Assembly: GCA_910584375.1 (NCBI GenBank)
Contig: CAJUAH010000006.1
Coordinates: 11,533 to 75,532 of the forward strand
From: an uncultured Acetatifactor sp.
GTDB lineage: Bacteria; Bacillota; Clostridia; Lachnospirales; Lachnospiraceae
Reading direction: 5' to 3'
DNA: 64,000 nt
Part shown: positions 1 through 8,965 of the stretch, one piece after another
How the letters are laid out: the number at the start of each line of letters is the position of its first letter
How positions within the stretch are numbered: the stretch's first letter is position 1
Translations under genes and position numbers: made by a program
The notes under the pieces: model-generated
What the model was told of the DNA's origin: nothing
Seen by the model: the letters and a program-made list of their open reading frames with translations, nothing else
Database searches by the model: none

Positions 1-1
1 T

Positions 2-85
2 ACGGGCTGTGAATTTATCGAGAGAGGCTACGAGAATATATGTAAGGACTTAAGAGAGTTGGGGGCCAGAATCTACAGTGTATAA
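2..85 (+). CDS. murA: UDP-N-acetylglucosamine 1-carboxyvinyltransferase, C-terminal end only
   Basis: Only the last 27 codons lie in the window, ending at TAA 83-85. The reading frame contains IERGYENI followed by a helix ending LRELGARIYSV, which matches the conserved C-terminus of MurA-type enolpyruvyl transferases (first committed step of peptidoglycan synthesis, cytoplasmic). The stop lies 8 bases inside the next gene (ftsQ GTG at 78), so the two are translationally coupled, as in clostridial division/cell-wall clusters. The identification rests on a short tail; murA versus its paralogue murZ cannot be separated here. Confidence 0.72.
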   Translation, partial: TGCEFIERGYENICKDLRELGARIYSV

Positions 86-836
86 TAAGGGACGGAAAAA
101 AAGAAGAAAATGGCCGGTGATATTGCTGCTCCTGCTGGGTATATCGGCGGCGCTGCTGGGCGCGGGATACTATGTGCGCGTCACATACACGATTCAGAAC
201 GTATATGTGACGGGCAATATCCACTATACCCAGGAGGAGATCCAGGAGATCGTCATGGACGGTCCCCTGGGAAACAATTCGCTGTATCTGTCATTGAAAT
301 ACAAAAATAAAGGGATAGAAGATATTCCTTTCGTGGATGTGATGGACGTGAGCATACTGTCGCCGGACACCATCAGAATCACTGTATATGAGAAGGCTCT
401 GGCCGGATATGTGGAGTACATGGACAGCTTTATGTATTTTGACAAGGACGGCTATGTGGTGGAGAGTTCCCAGATCAGGACGGAGGGTGTGCCCCAGATC
501 ACCGGGCTGCAGTTCTCCTCCTGTACGCTGGGACAGAAACTGCCTGTGGAGCGGGAAGATATCTTTGCCGGTATCATGGATCTGACCAAGCTGCTGAGCA
601 AATATGAGTTGTCGCCGGACCGCATCTATTTTCGGGATTACACGGAGATCACGCTGTATTTCGGCGATGTGCGGGTGGCTCTGGGGGCGGGAAACGACCT
701 GGAGGAAAAGCTGATGGTGCTGCCCACTTTTTTGGAAAATCTGGAGGGCAAGAAGGGAGTGCTGCGTATGGAAAATTATAACATTGATGCGAAAACCACA
801 GTGTTTGAAATGGATGAGCAGGAAAAAGCGGAATAA
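78..836 (+). CDS. ftsQ: Cell division protein FtsQ/DivIB
   Basis: Bitopic membrane protein of the divisome that links FtsL/DivIC to septal peptidoglycan synthases. The 252-residue product has a basic cytoplasmic N-terminus (KGRKKRRK), one transmembrane helix at about residues 12-34, then a POTRA-like domain (about 38-107) and the FtsQ/DivIB extracellular beta domain. GTG start at 78 overlaps the murA stop; the preceding bases include a GGGGG run that can act as ribosome binding site. ftsZ follows 94 bases downstream behind its own promoter-like sequence. Length and layout are normal for the family. Confidence 0.9.
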   Translation: MYNKGRKKRRKWPVILLLLLGISAALLGAGYYVRVTYTIQNVYVTGNIHYTQEEIQEIVMDGPLGNNSLYLSLKYKNKGIEDIPFVDVMDVSILSPDTIRITVYEKALAGYVEYMDSFMYFDKDGYVVESSQIRTEGVPQITGLQFSSCTLGQKLPVEREDIFAGIMDLTKLLSKYELSPDRIYFRDYTEITLYFGDVRVALGAGNDLEEKLMVLPTFLENLEGKKGVLRMENYNIDAKTTVFEMDEQEKAE

Positions 837-860
837 AAATATCTTTTTTCAAAAAATGTG

Positions 861-889
861 TTGATTAATTTTAGAAATAATTATATGAT
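861..889 (+). promoter_or_regulatory. Sigma-A type promoter for ftsZ
   Basis: TTGATT at 861-866 and TATGAT at 884-889 are separated by exactly 17 bases and lie 42 bases upstream of the ftsZ start, in the only AT-rich stretch of this cluster. Position and spacing support a separate ftsZ transcript in addition to readthrough from ftsQ. Confidence 0.6.
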
Positions 890-930
890 AGTCTATATGG
901 AGTTTATACGGGAAAAAGGAGGACAGATCT

Positions 931-2115
931 TTGCTGGAAATCAAGACGAACGACGCAGAAGCCGCTGCCAGAATCATCGTTGTCGGTGTGGGCGGAGCAG
1001 GCAATAATGCTGTTAATAGAATGATCGACGAAAAAATTGACGGAGTGGAATTTATCGGTGTGAATACGGACAAGCAGGCCTTGCAGCTGTGTAAGGCTCC
1101 CAAGCTGTTGCAGATCGGGGAGAAACTGACCAAGGGACTGGGAGCGGGAGCCAAGCCGGAGATCGGAGAGAAGGCTGCCGAGGAGAGTTCGGAGGAGGTT
1201 GCCAATGCGCTGACAGGGGCGGATATGGTGTTTGTTACCTGCGGCATGGGCGGCGGGACGGGAACCGGCGCTGCCCCCGTGGTGGCCAAGCTGGCCAAGG
1301 ACATGGGGATTCTGACGGTGGGCGTTGTGACCAAGCCTTTCCGTTTTGAGGCCAAAGCCAGGATGTCCAACGCGCTGGCCGGTATCAACAGGATCAAGGA
1401 CAATGTGGATACGCTGATTGTGATCCCCAACGACAAGCTCCTGGAGATCGTGGACCGCAGAACCACCATGCCCGAGGCCCTTAAGAAAGCGGATGAAGTG
1501 CTGCAGCAGGCAGTACAGGGGATCACGGATCTGATCAATATCCCTTCCGTGATCAATCTGGATTTCGCGGATGTGCAGACGGTTATGAAAGACAAGGGGA
1601 TCGCCCATATCGGCATCGGCCAGGGCAAGGGGGACGACAAGGCCATGGACGCCGTGAAACAGGCGGTGGAGAGCCCTCTTTTGGAGACCACGATCTCCGG
1701 CGCCACCGATATCATTATCAATGTGTCCGGCGATATCACGCTGGCGGACGCCAACGACGCGGCCAGCTATGTGGAACAGCTTGCCGGAGAGGATATCAAC
1801 GTGATTCTGGGCGCCATGTATGACGATTCCAAGTCGGACAGCTGTACGATCACGGTGATCGCCACGGGGCTGGAGGAGACTCCCGCCGCCGTCACGCCCG
1901 TGACCAGGCTGGGCAGCGGGCTGGCCTACAAGAATCCGGGTACCCATGTACCTCCCAGCTCCCTCAAGAATTTTACCGCGCAGCCGGGAAACAGCGCCGC
2001 GCCGGGGAACGGTACGCCGGTAAGACCGCTGACGGGGATTAACCGTCCTGCGGATATCCGCAGCAATGTGGAGGAAAAATCTCTGAAGATCCCGGATTTC
2101 CTGCAGAGGAAATGA
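931..2115 (+). CDS. ftsZ: Cell division protein FtsZ
   Basis: Tubulin-like GTPase that polymerises into the Z ring and recruits the divisome. 394 residues: GTP-binding core with GVGGAGNNAVNRM near the N-terminus, the tubulin signature GGGTGTG at about residue 108-114, T7 loop NLDFADV near 209, a variable linker (about 320-385) and the C-terminal conserved peptide IPDFLQRK that binds FtsA/SepF. The start codon is TTG at 931, seven bases after AAAGGAGGA. A strong terminator follows at 2153. Complete and canonical. Confidence 0.98.
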   Translation: MLEIKTNDAEAAARIIVVGVGGAGNNAVNRMIDEKIDGVEFIGVNTDKQALQLCKAPKLLQIGEKLTKGLGAGAKPEIGEKAAEESSEEVANALTGADMVFVTCGMGGGTGTGAAPVVAKLAKDMGILTVGVVTKPFRFEAKARMSNALAGINRIKDNVDTLIVIPNDKLLEIVDRRTTMPEALKKADEVLQQAVQGITDLINIPSVINLDFADVQTVMKDKGIAHIGIGQGKGDDKAMDAVKQAVESPLLETTISGATDIIINVSGDITLADANDAASYVEQLAGEDINVILGAMYDDSKSDSCTITVIATGLEETPAAVTPVTRLGSGLAYKNPGTHVPPSSLKNFTAQPGNSAAPGNGTPVRPLTGINRPADIRSNVEEKSLKIPDFLQRK

Positions 2116-2152
2116 TATACATAAGAAGTATTTACACAGGATGAACAGTCAC

Positions 2153-2185
2153 AGGGCCTGCGCCGAGAGGAGCAGGCCCTTTTTC
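2153..2185 (+). terminator. Rho-independent terminator after ftsZ
   Basis: Nine-base perfect stem AGGGCCTGC (2153-2161) / GCAGGCCCT (2172-2180) with a 10-base loop, followed by a T tract. It separates the division genes from spoIIGA. Confidence 0.9.
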
Positions 2186-2193
2186 TGAGGGCA

Positions 2194-2270
2194 TGTCGAA
2201 ATTTCAAGACGGCTTTTCGCCGGAATTTTACCTGATTGCGACAAATTTTACAGCTTTTATCCCTTATACT
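2194..2270 (+). promoter_or_regulatory. Putative Spo0A-dependent promoter of spoIIGA-sigE
   Basis: The core 0A box TGTCGAA occurs at 2194-2200. A second, inverted near-match (TTTGTCGCA on the minus strand) occupies 2237-2245 and overlaps a possible -35 TTGCGA at 2236-2241. A -10 TATACT lies at 2265-2270, giving a 23-base spacer. In Bacillus subtilis the spoIIG promoter is known for an over-long sigma-A spacer with 0A boxes at and upstream of the -35. The layout here matches that design; binding is inferred. Confidence 0.6.
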
Positions 2271-2317
2271 GTTTATGAAGACCCGGGGAATGGATCTGAA
2301 GGCGAGGGGGATCGCAT

Positions 2318-3109
2318 ATGTATTATGAAGTCTACCTGGATAGTATCTTTTTGGTCTGTTTCTGCATGAACCGCTATCTTCTGGGGCTGACGAATCTGTG
2401 TCTGTCGTGTGCTGCCACGCATGGCAGGCTGTGGGCCGGAGCCGCAGTGGGAGCGGTGGGGGACTTGCTGGCCATACTTATGCCCGCGCCGTTTCGCCCG
2501 GTACTGCTGGCGGCGGGACTGTACGGGATGGCGGGAACCGCTTTCGGATGTTGGAGGGGAAGGGGACTCGTCAGGATCGCGGAAGGACTCGGCGTCTGTT
2601 TTTTCCTGCTGGGTGGGGCGGTGACGCTGCTGCTGCGGCTGTGGCCGGGCGGGGAAGGAAAACTGTCCGGCAGCGCGGCAGTACTTTTGCTGGGGGCCGT
2701 ATGCTATGAGGGAATCCGTCTGCCGGTACTGCGCCGGAGAAAGGACCGGGGGAGCTGCCATGTGACCCTGTACGGGGAGGACGGACACAGCATACGGATA
2801 GCGGGCCTGGTGGATACGGGGAACAGCCTCACAGAGCCCATCAGCGGCAGGCCGGTGGCGGTGCTGGAAAAGGAGATTTGGGAGCAACTGTATCCCCGAC
2901 AGGCTCCTTCCGGTATGCGGGTAATCCCCTATCACAGTGTGGGAAAACCGGCGGGTACCCTGATCGGATTCCCGGTGAAGGATATGGAGGTGGAAGTAGG
3001 CGGCATCCGGCGGAAATGCCGGGAAATCTATATAGCTCTATGGCAGGAGCGGCTGACCGAGACAGGATCCTATAAGATTCTGCTGCAGCCCGCCATGCTG
3101 GAACATTAA
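2318..3109 (+). CDS. spoIIGA: Pro-sigma-E processing peptidase SpoIIGA
   Basis: Membrane-embedded aspartic protease of the mother-cell side that cleaves pro-sigma-E during early sporulation. 263 residues: N-terminal hydrophobic half with about five transmembrane helices (residues 5-130), then a soluble protease half with the active-site motif LVDTGNSL (catalytic Asp at about 166). Start ATG at 2318 follows AGGCGAGGGGG at a usable distance. sigE starts 53 bases downstream, the conserved spoIIG operon arrangement. Complete. Confidence 0.93.
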   Translation: MYYEVYLDSIFLVCFCMNRYLLGLTNLCLSCAATHGRLWAGAAVGAVGDLLAILMPAPFRPVLLAAGLYGMAGTAFGCWRGRGLVRIAEGLGVCFFLLGGAVTLLLRLWPGGEGKLSGSAAVLLLGAVCYEGIRLPVLRRRKDRGSCHVTLYGEDGHSIRIAGLVDTGNSLTEPISGRPVAVLEKEIWEQLYPRQAPSGMRVIPYHSVGKPAGTLIGFPVKDMEVEVGGIRRKCREIYIALWQERLTETGSYKILLQPAMLEH

Positions 3110-3162
3110 ACAGTGATTGTATGATTACGGAACTTTAATAAAGAAAGACGAGGTATAAGATT

Positions 3163-3903
3163 ATGATATTGAGAGCACCTATACCTGTGAGCATTCCCCT
3201 GTGGGTGTTTCGCAGGGAAAAAGGAAAGAAAGTACGCGGACAGGGAGATATCCATTACATAGGCGGCGCAGAGGTATTGCCGCCGCCGCTGGAACTGGAG
3301 CGGGAGAGTCAGGTGATCGGCGCGCTGGGAACGGATTCGGAGGAGGAGGCCAAATCCATATTGATCGAGCACAATCTGCGTCTGGTGGTGTATATAGCCA
3401 AAAAATTTGACAATACCGGGGTGGGCGTGGAAGATCTGATTTCCATCGGAACCATCGGCCTGATCAAGTCCATCAACACCTTTAAGCCGGATAAGAACAT
3501 CAAACTGGCTACCTATGCGTCCAGATGCATAGAAAACGAGATACTGATGTATCTGCGGCGCAACAACAAGACCCGGCTGGAGGTCTCCATCGACGAGCCG
3601 CTGAATGTGGACTGGGACGGCAATGAGCTGCTGTTGTCGGATATTCTGGGCACGGACGAGGATATCATCTACCGGGATCTGGAAAATGAGGTGGAGAGGA
3701 ATCTTTTGCTGAAAGCCATCAACAAGCTTACCGACCGGGAGAGAACCATTATCCGCCTGCGTTTCGGCCTGGGGCGTCCGGACGGGCAGGAGATGACGCA
3801 GAAGGAGGTAGCCTCCCTTCTGGGCATATCCCAGTCCTATATCTCCCGGCTGGAAAAGAAAATAATGAAACAACTGAAAAAAGAGATGAGTAATAACATC
3901 TGA
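3163..3903 (+). CDS. sigE: Sporulation sigma factor E (pro-sigma-E)
   Basis: Mother-cell specific sigma-70 factor active after asymmetric division. 246 residues: an N-terminal basic/hydrophobic prosequence (IPLWVFRREKGKK, about residues 1-28) removed by SpoIIGA, region 2 with HNLRLVVYIAKKF and GTIGLIKSINTF, and region 4 with a helix-turn-helix near the end (ASLLGISQSYISRLEKKI). The partner protease gene lies just upstream. Region 2.3/2.4 residues are typical of SigE rather than SigK or SigG. Confidence 0.96.
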   Translation: MILRAPIPVSIPLWVFRREKGKKVRGQGDIHYIGGAEVLPPPLELERESQVIGALGTDSEEEAKSILIEHNLRLVVYIAKKFDNTGVGVEDLISIGTIGLIKSINTFKPDKNIKLATYASRCIENEILMYLRRNNKTRLEVSIDEPLNVDWDGNELLLSDILGTDEDIIYRDLENEVERNLLLKAINKLTDRERTIIRLRFGLGRPDGQEMTQKEVASLLGISQSYISRLEKKIMKQLKKEMSNNI

Positions 3904-3986
3904 ATGGCAGATTTTCCCTTTTCAAATTCATAATTATAGTATATACTAAAGGCATCAGGTGAGAAAAAAGAGGCTTTGAATGCTTT

Positions 3987-4292
3987 ATGATACAGAGAGA
4001 TGACATTTTGTCCATGGAATTTTTGAAAAAGACGGAGTTTACCGGGAGCCATCAGGGGATGCGTTACCGCCTGGAGGGCGTCAGCCGGGAGGAGGGAAAG
4101 CGGCTGATGGCCACGGTATGGCCGGAACCTTTTAACTATGTGACCACGCCGGAGGAAAAAAAGCGGCGGTCGGAGTTTTCTTTTGACGAAGACGGGGTTA
4201 CGGATGCCGTGGCCTGGATGAACGACAGGCTTTTTGAGGACAGAGAGCTATGGCAGGACAGCGGCCGTGGCTGGGACAGTGTTGCCACCTGA
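3987..4292 (+). CDS. Hypothetical protein, 101 residues
   Basis: I do not recognise this protein. It is soluble, with no signal peptide or membrane segment, and has an acidic C-terminal half (FDEDGVTDAVAWMNDRLFEDRELW). It lies 84 bases downstream of sigE on the same strand and ends 26 bases before the VanZ-like start. Codon use resembles its neighbours, so it is probably a genuine lineage-specific gene; the start at 3987 has no strong ribosome binding site and an internal ATG at 4000 is possible. Confidence 0.6.
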   Translation: MIQRDDILSMEFLKKTEFTGSHQGMRYRLEGVSREEGKRLMATVWPEPFNYVTTPEEKKRRSEFSFDEDGVTDAVAWMNDRLFEDRELWQDSGRGWDSVAT

Positions 4293-4317
4293 AAAAAGAC
4301 TGATTGGAAGAAATGAT

Positions 4318-4854
4318 ATGCTGAAATATATTATCCACGACATGACGGCGGCGCTGCGCTATCTGCCCTATGGGCTCATAGCGGGGCTGTTTGCCGTAGC
4401 GGCGCTGTGGCTTATCAACCGTGGCAGGCGCAGGCGGGGCAAGGAAGGGCTGCCGCTGACGGCGGTATCCTGCCTGGTGACATATGTGGCAATCCTGCTG
4501 GCGATCACCTATTTTTCCAGGGAGAGCGGCAGCAGAAACGGGATCGATCTGGAGCTTTTTTCCACATGGGGCATCAATAAGCGCAACAATGCGTATGTGG
4601 TGGAAAATGTGCTTTTGTTTATTCCCTACGGGTTTGTGCTGGCATGGGCGGGTCCCAGACAGAGGAATTTTTTTCGCAATGCGGCGACAGGGGCAATGAC
4701 CAGCCTGGCCATCGAGTGCATGCAGCTGGTCACGGGAAGGGGATATTTTCAGATCGACGATATCCTCACCAATATTGTTGGAACCGTTCTGGGCTATATC
4801 TGTTATATGCTGCTTTACGGTATCCGCAGTCTGTGGCGCAGGGGGCGAAAATAG
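4318..4854 (+). CDS. VanZ family membrane protein
   Basis: 178-residue integral membrane protein with about four or five hydrophobic helices (residues 15-36, 48-68, 96-118, 125-145, 152-172) and VanZ-type features: an acidic/polar cluster after helix 2, N-x-x-L-F-I-P-Y-G-F in helix 3 and E-x-x-Q-L near a following helix. VanZ itself gives low-level teicoplanin resistance, but most family members have unknown roles. The longer frame opening at 4234 overlaps the previous gene; ATG 4318 after GGAAG is preferred. The lipoprotein gene starts 18 bases downstream. Confidence 0.82.
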   Translation: MLKYIIHDMTAALRYLPYGLIAGLFAVAALWLINRGRRRRGKEGLPLTAVSCLVTYVAILLAITYFSRESGSRNGIDLELFSTWGINKRNNAYVVENVLLFIPYGFVLAWAGPRQRNFFRNAATGAMTSLAIECMQLVTGRGYFQIDDILTNIVGTVLGYICYMLLYGIRSLWRRGRK

Positions 4855-4872
4855 GCGGCGAGGGAGGACAGT

Positions 4873-7034
4873 ATGCGTAAGAAAAAAGGCGGACGCTTTT
4901 TGGCGGTATGCGTGGGAGTGCTGACGGCGGGGATGCTGGCGGGCTGCGGCTTTCCGGCGGAGCGTGAATCCGTGGAGGAAAATACGTATTCTCCGGAGCT
5001 GTCGGTACAGGATCCGGGAGAGGGCGATGTCCCCCAGGAGGAAACCTGGGAGCCGGTGGACTGGATGCAGGGGGGATACCAGATGCCCTGGGGAGTGAAG
5101 GGTTACCGGGAATGCTCCTGCGTCAGCACCTATGTGTTGGACATACCGGAGCCGGAATTTGTCTATGCCGAAAAAAGATCCCGGTTCTATGCCAGCCTGG
5201 GCGGCGATTTTTATGTGCTGGACTGCTACGCCATGGACGAGGCGGGGGATGAGAACACACAGTGGCGGTATCAGCTGTACTGGCTGGACGGAGACACAGG
5301 GGATGGGATATGACCCGGGCTTATCCTGAAGACGCCCACCGATTCTGGATGGACGACCAGAGGCATGTCTACGTGTCAGTGGGAGGGAACACGTCGGCCC
5401 TGTATGTGTTGGGGGAAAAGGACATTCCGGGGGAGATGGAACCGTTGCGCGCCATTGAGGTGGAAGATTTCGGCTCGTTGGGGCTGTACTGCCGGATGCC
5501 GGACGGCACGCCGCTGGTACATATGGACGGCAGACTGGTATATGTGGATATGGACGGGGGCGGTGTAAAGGAACTGGCCAGTGTGGAAGGGTTTACGTTT
5601 GAGGAAGGGTGTATCGACGGGAGGGGATTATTTTACCAGAACTGGCATGATCAGATAAACGTCTGGAATCCTGCCACCGGCGACCTGAATCTGATGGTAA
5701 CCCTGAAAGAGTACGGGGTTTCCTGGCCTCGAGAGTTCCCTCTGCGCATCGGCGTCAACGGAGCGGGCGAACTGATGGCGCTGGCGGAAAAAGACGGGGA
5801 ACTGCTGGTATGCTGCTTTGGCCCCCAAGCAGAGGAGACGGAGGGAACACTGCGGCTGGCCAACCTGTGGTACAACGACAGCGACGTGAAGACGGCGGCG
5901 GTCTCCTACTCCGCCCGGCATCCCGACTGCCGGATCGGGTATGAGTCGGACTGGGGCAACCAGGAGGGCTTTTACCAGCGGACCATGGCGCAGATGGCGG
6001 TGGGTCAGGGGCCGGATCTGCTCTTTGTGTCAGGCGAGGATATGGACAGGCTCAGCGCCGGGGGAATGCTGGCGGACCTCAGCGACGTATTGGGGGAGGA
6101 CACCCGCAGCCAGTTATATGCCGGCGTGATGCCGGCCGGCATACGGGACGGCAGGCTGGTGGGGCTGCCTGTGGCGGTCAGCGGGTTCAGTATGGTGACA
6201 GTGGAAGATAACTGGCAGGGGGACACCTGGACCCTCGGCGAGGCAGTGGAACTGTGGCGGCAGCGCAAAGAGCAGGGCGTCTACGGGTTTTTGCCCCGGC
6301 GCTGGAGCCAGGAGGAGGTACTGGAGTATCTGGTGCTGTCCGACCTGTCCAATTCTCCGTTCGTGGATTGGGAGGGCGGAACCTGCGATTTTGAGTGCGA
6401 GCTGTTCCGCCAGGTGCTGGAGCTGATCGGGGAGCATTCTGTCCTGGAGCATACGAATCTGGATATAGACGGGGAGTACGAGACGGCGCGGCAGGTTATG
6501 GAAGGCATGTATCTGGCGGATATAGTGTATGGCGGGGATATCGCGCGGTATACCAACGTCATGGATTACTATGGGGAAAATGCGCGTTTTGTGGGTTTCC
6601 CTACAGAGAGCGGCAGCGGCAACAGGCTGACATGCTACGGTTTTATAGTGGTAAATGCCCGGACAGAGCACTGGGAGGAAACTGCGGATTTTCTGCGCTA
6701 TATGTATGGCAAAGATTTTCAGAGCGATAATCCCGAATATCTGCTGCGCCGGGATGTGCTGCGGGATAATATGGCTCCCGGCGCCGGGAATGAGAAGTAT
6801 GAGACATTTACCCTGACCGGGACGACGGTGCCGCTGAGGGATGACGGTAGCAGCTATATAGAGGATTATCTTGCGTTTATGGACAGCTGCAGAGCTCCGG
6901 CCCGGAGCGCGGAGTATATCGAGAACATCATCCGGGAGGAGGCCGGAGCTTATTTTCGGAACATGCAGGATCTGGACAATACAGTCAGGATCATCCAGAA
7001 CAGGGTTCAGTTGTATCTAAGTGAAAACCGATAG
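4873..7034 (+). pseudogene. Extracellular solute-binding lipoprotein, interrupted by a -1 frameshift
   Basis: The first frame (4873-5313) encodes a lipoprotein signal peptide with lipobox LAGC (Cys at about residue 25) and an N-terminal domain ending at TGA 5311-5313. The second frame, open to 7034, continues the same protein without a plausible start: a beta-rich stretch and then a family 1 ABC-type solute-binding domain (MAQMAVGQGPDLLFVSGEDMDRL, then GLPVAVSG). One additional base in ATGGGATATG (5301-5310) would join the frames into a protein of about 720 residues. No sugar-permease genes adjoin. It may be a sequencing error, phase-variable tract or real mutation. ATG 4873 follows GGGAGGACAGT. 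Confidence 0.8.
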
Positions 7035-7127
7035 GAAAGATATCTCTGTGGGCGTATGTTCGGACCGCGGGAAAATGGGGTGCGGTCAAAATATTGGAGG
7101 CAGGACGTCGGGTGACAAGCCGGTGTT

Positions 7128-7907
7128 TCACGCCGACAGATAGGCGCGCATGGCTTTTAAGGCGTTCTTTTCCAGCCGGGAGACCTGGGCCTGGGAGATG
7201 CCGATCATCTCCGCCACCTCCATCTGGGTCTTGCCGGAGAAAAAGCGCAGGGAGATGATCTCATATTCCCGGGGAGCCAGGCGTTTCATGGCCTCGCTGA
7301 GCGAGAGATGCTCCACCCAGTTCTCCTCTTTATTTTTTTTATCGCTGATCTGATCCATCACATACAGCGTGTCGCCGCCGTCGGTGTATATGGGCTCGTA
7401 CAGACTCATGGGGTTTTGGATCGCATCCATGGCGTAGACGATATCCTCCTTGGAGATGCCCACTTCCGCCGCTATCTCTTCGATGGTGGGTTCTTTTAAG
7501 TTCTGCCGGGTCAGGGTGTCCCGGGCGTAGATGGCCTTGTAGGCCGTATCCTTCAGGGAGCGAGAGACCCGAATGCTGTTATTGTCCCGCAGATACCGGC
7601 GGATCTCGCCGATAATCATGGGCACCGCGTAAGTGGAAAATTTAACATTCAGACTGGAATCGAAATTGTCGATGGCCTTGATCAGGCCGATGCATCCGAT
7701 CTGGAACAGATCGTCCACGTTTTCGTTGCTGGAGGAAAAGCGCTTTATAACGCTGAGTACCAGGCGCAGATTGCCTTCTATATATTTTTCCCGGGCCTCC
7801 TGGTCGCCGTCCTCGATCCTGGCGAACAGCGCCTCCTTTTCCGCAGCCCCCAGCAGGGGCAATTTCGCCGTGTTTACACCGCAGATCTCCACTTTTCCCT
7901 GTGCCAT
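7128..7907 (-). CDS. sigG: Forespore sigma factor G
   Basis: Late forespore-specific sigma-70 factor. 259 residues from ATG 7907 (MAQGKVEICGVN matches the usual SigG N-terminus NKVEICGV); the frame is open 26 codons further upstream but that part does not resemble the family. Region 2 (NLRLVLSVIKRF, DDLFQIGCIGLIKAIDNFD, FSTYAVPMIIGEIRRYLRDN) and region 4 helix-turn-helix (MIGISQAQVSRLEKNAL) are intact. In Bacillus and many clostridia sigG follows sigE on the same strand; here three genes intervene and sigG is inverted. Confidence 0.96.
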   Translation of the reverse strand: MAQGKVEICGVNTAKLPLLGAAEKEALFARIEDGDQEAREKYIEGNLRLVLSVIKRFSSSNENVDDLFQIGCIGLIKAIDNFDSSLNVKFSTYAVPMIIGEIRRYLRDNNSIRVSRSLKDTAYKAIYARDTLTRQNLKEPTIEEIAAEVGISKEDIVYAMDAIQNPMSLYEPIYTDGGDTLYVMDQISDKKNKEENWVEHLSLSEAMKRLAPREYEIISLRFFSGKTQMEVAEMIGISQAQVSRLEKNALKAMRAYLSA

Positions 7908-8105
7908 ATTCACACCATGCCTTTCTGTAGAAGATATATTCGCAGCGGACTGCTTTATCCTGCGTAAAGGCCAATGCCGGTACACTGGTAGTATTTACAA
8001 AGGCGGCGGTATATATTCTGTAAAATCAGGAAAAGTGAAAGTGGAACCCAAAGCTCCGGGGCGGCATATAATAAGAAAAGAACTTGTGGGCGGGAGAAGT
8101 AAAAC

Positions 8106-8339
8106 ATGCTGTTTTCTGATTTTAAGGCGAAAGAAGTGATCAATATCCGGGACTGCCGCAGGCTGGGCAAAGTGACAGATTTTGAATTTGACGAGTGCAG
8201 CGGCTGTATCTGCAAGATCATGGTCACAGATGGCAGTAAACTGCTGTGTATCTTCAAACAGGATTTTGAGGTGGTGATTCCTTATAAGGATATCCGTCAG
8301 ATCGGACCGGACATTATTCTTGTTGACATCAACTGCTAA
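8106..8339 (+). CDS. YlmC/YmxH family PRC-barrel protein
   Basis: 77-residue single PRC-barrel-like domain beginning MLFSDFKAKEVINIRDCRRLG and continuing with a short beta-rich fold. The YlmC/YmxH family is common in spore formers, where YmxH is annotated as sporulation-linked; its molecular role is unknown. It is divergent from sigG, with about 200 bases between, so shared sporulation control is plausible. The promoter of nrdR begins inside its last codons. Confidence 0.88.
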   Translation: MLFSDFKAKEVINIRDCRRLGKVTDFEFDECSGCICKIMVTDGSKLLCIFKQDFEVVIPYKDIRQIGPDIILVDINC

Positions 8340-8351
8340 GTATCTTATAAT
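8323..8351 (+). promoter_or_regulatory. Consensus sigma-A promoter for nrdR
   Basis: TTGACA at 8323-8328 and TATAAT at 8346-8351 with a 17-base spacer: an exact consensus match. The -35 lies within the last codons of the YlmC-like gene, so nrdR has its own transcript, with an untranslated leader of about 100 bases. Confidence 0.8.
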
Positions 8352-8457
8352 ATAATGCAAATAGAAACTTTTTACAGCGGCATCAGCCCATGCAGGGCCC
8401 AGAGGATTTGCGGGCGCTGACGAGGGCGGATGCGGAACTATAAATAGGAGAAGAGCG

Positions 8458-8907
8458 ATGAAATGTCCTTTTTGCAGCCATGAAAATACCCGTGTGATCG
8501 ACTCCCGCCCGGCGGAAGATAACAATTCCATCAGACGCCGCAGAGTGTGCGACGAGTGCGGAAAGAGATTTACAACATATGAGAAGGTGGAGACGATCCC
8601 CCTTATTGTCATCAAGAAGGACAATAACCGGGAGACTTATGATCGCTCCAAGATCGAGGGCGGCGTACTGAGGGCATGTCATAAGCGTCCGGTCAGCGCT
8701 CAGGCCATCACCGGTCTGGTGGACGAGGTGGAGAACGAGATCACCAACCGGGAGGATAAGGAGATCTCCAGCCAGGTCATCGGCGAGCTGGTGATGAACA
8801 AGCTAAAGGATCTGGACGCGGTCGCTTATGTGCGTTTCGCGTCTGTGTACAGGGAGTTCAAGGATGTGAATACTTTCATGGACGAACTGAAAAAAGTATT
8901 GGAATAG
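8458..8907 (+). CDS. nrdR: Transcriptional repressor NrdR
   Basis: Zinc-ribbon/ATP-cone repressor of ribonucleotide reductase genes. 149 residues: zinc ribbon with CPFCSH near residue 3 and CDECGKRF near 31, then an ATP-cone domain (VIKKDNNRETYDRSKIEGG to about 140) that senses ATP/dATP. Standard length. RBS AGGAGAAGAGCG precedes ATG 8458. The HAD phosphatase gene follows on the same strand. Confidence 0.97.
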   Translation: MKCPFCSHENTRVIDSRPAEDNNSIRRRRVCDECGKRFTTYEKVETIPLIVIKKDNNRETYDRSKIEGGVLRACHKRPVSAQAITGLVDEVENEITNREDKEISSQVIGELVMNKLKDLDAVAYVRFASVYREFKDVNTFMDELKKVLE

Positions 8908-8965
8908 GATCATAGGCAGGGATTCCCGAGAGTTCCTGCCTGTTTTGCGAAAAAAGGAAACAGCC

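Noticed and set aside
849..1947. Long open frames on the minus strand opposite ftsZ
   Set aside because: Shadows of the GC-rich ftsZ codons: no ribosome binding site, Ser/Ile/Pro low-complexity composition and full overlap with an unmistakable gene.
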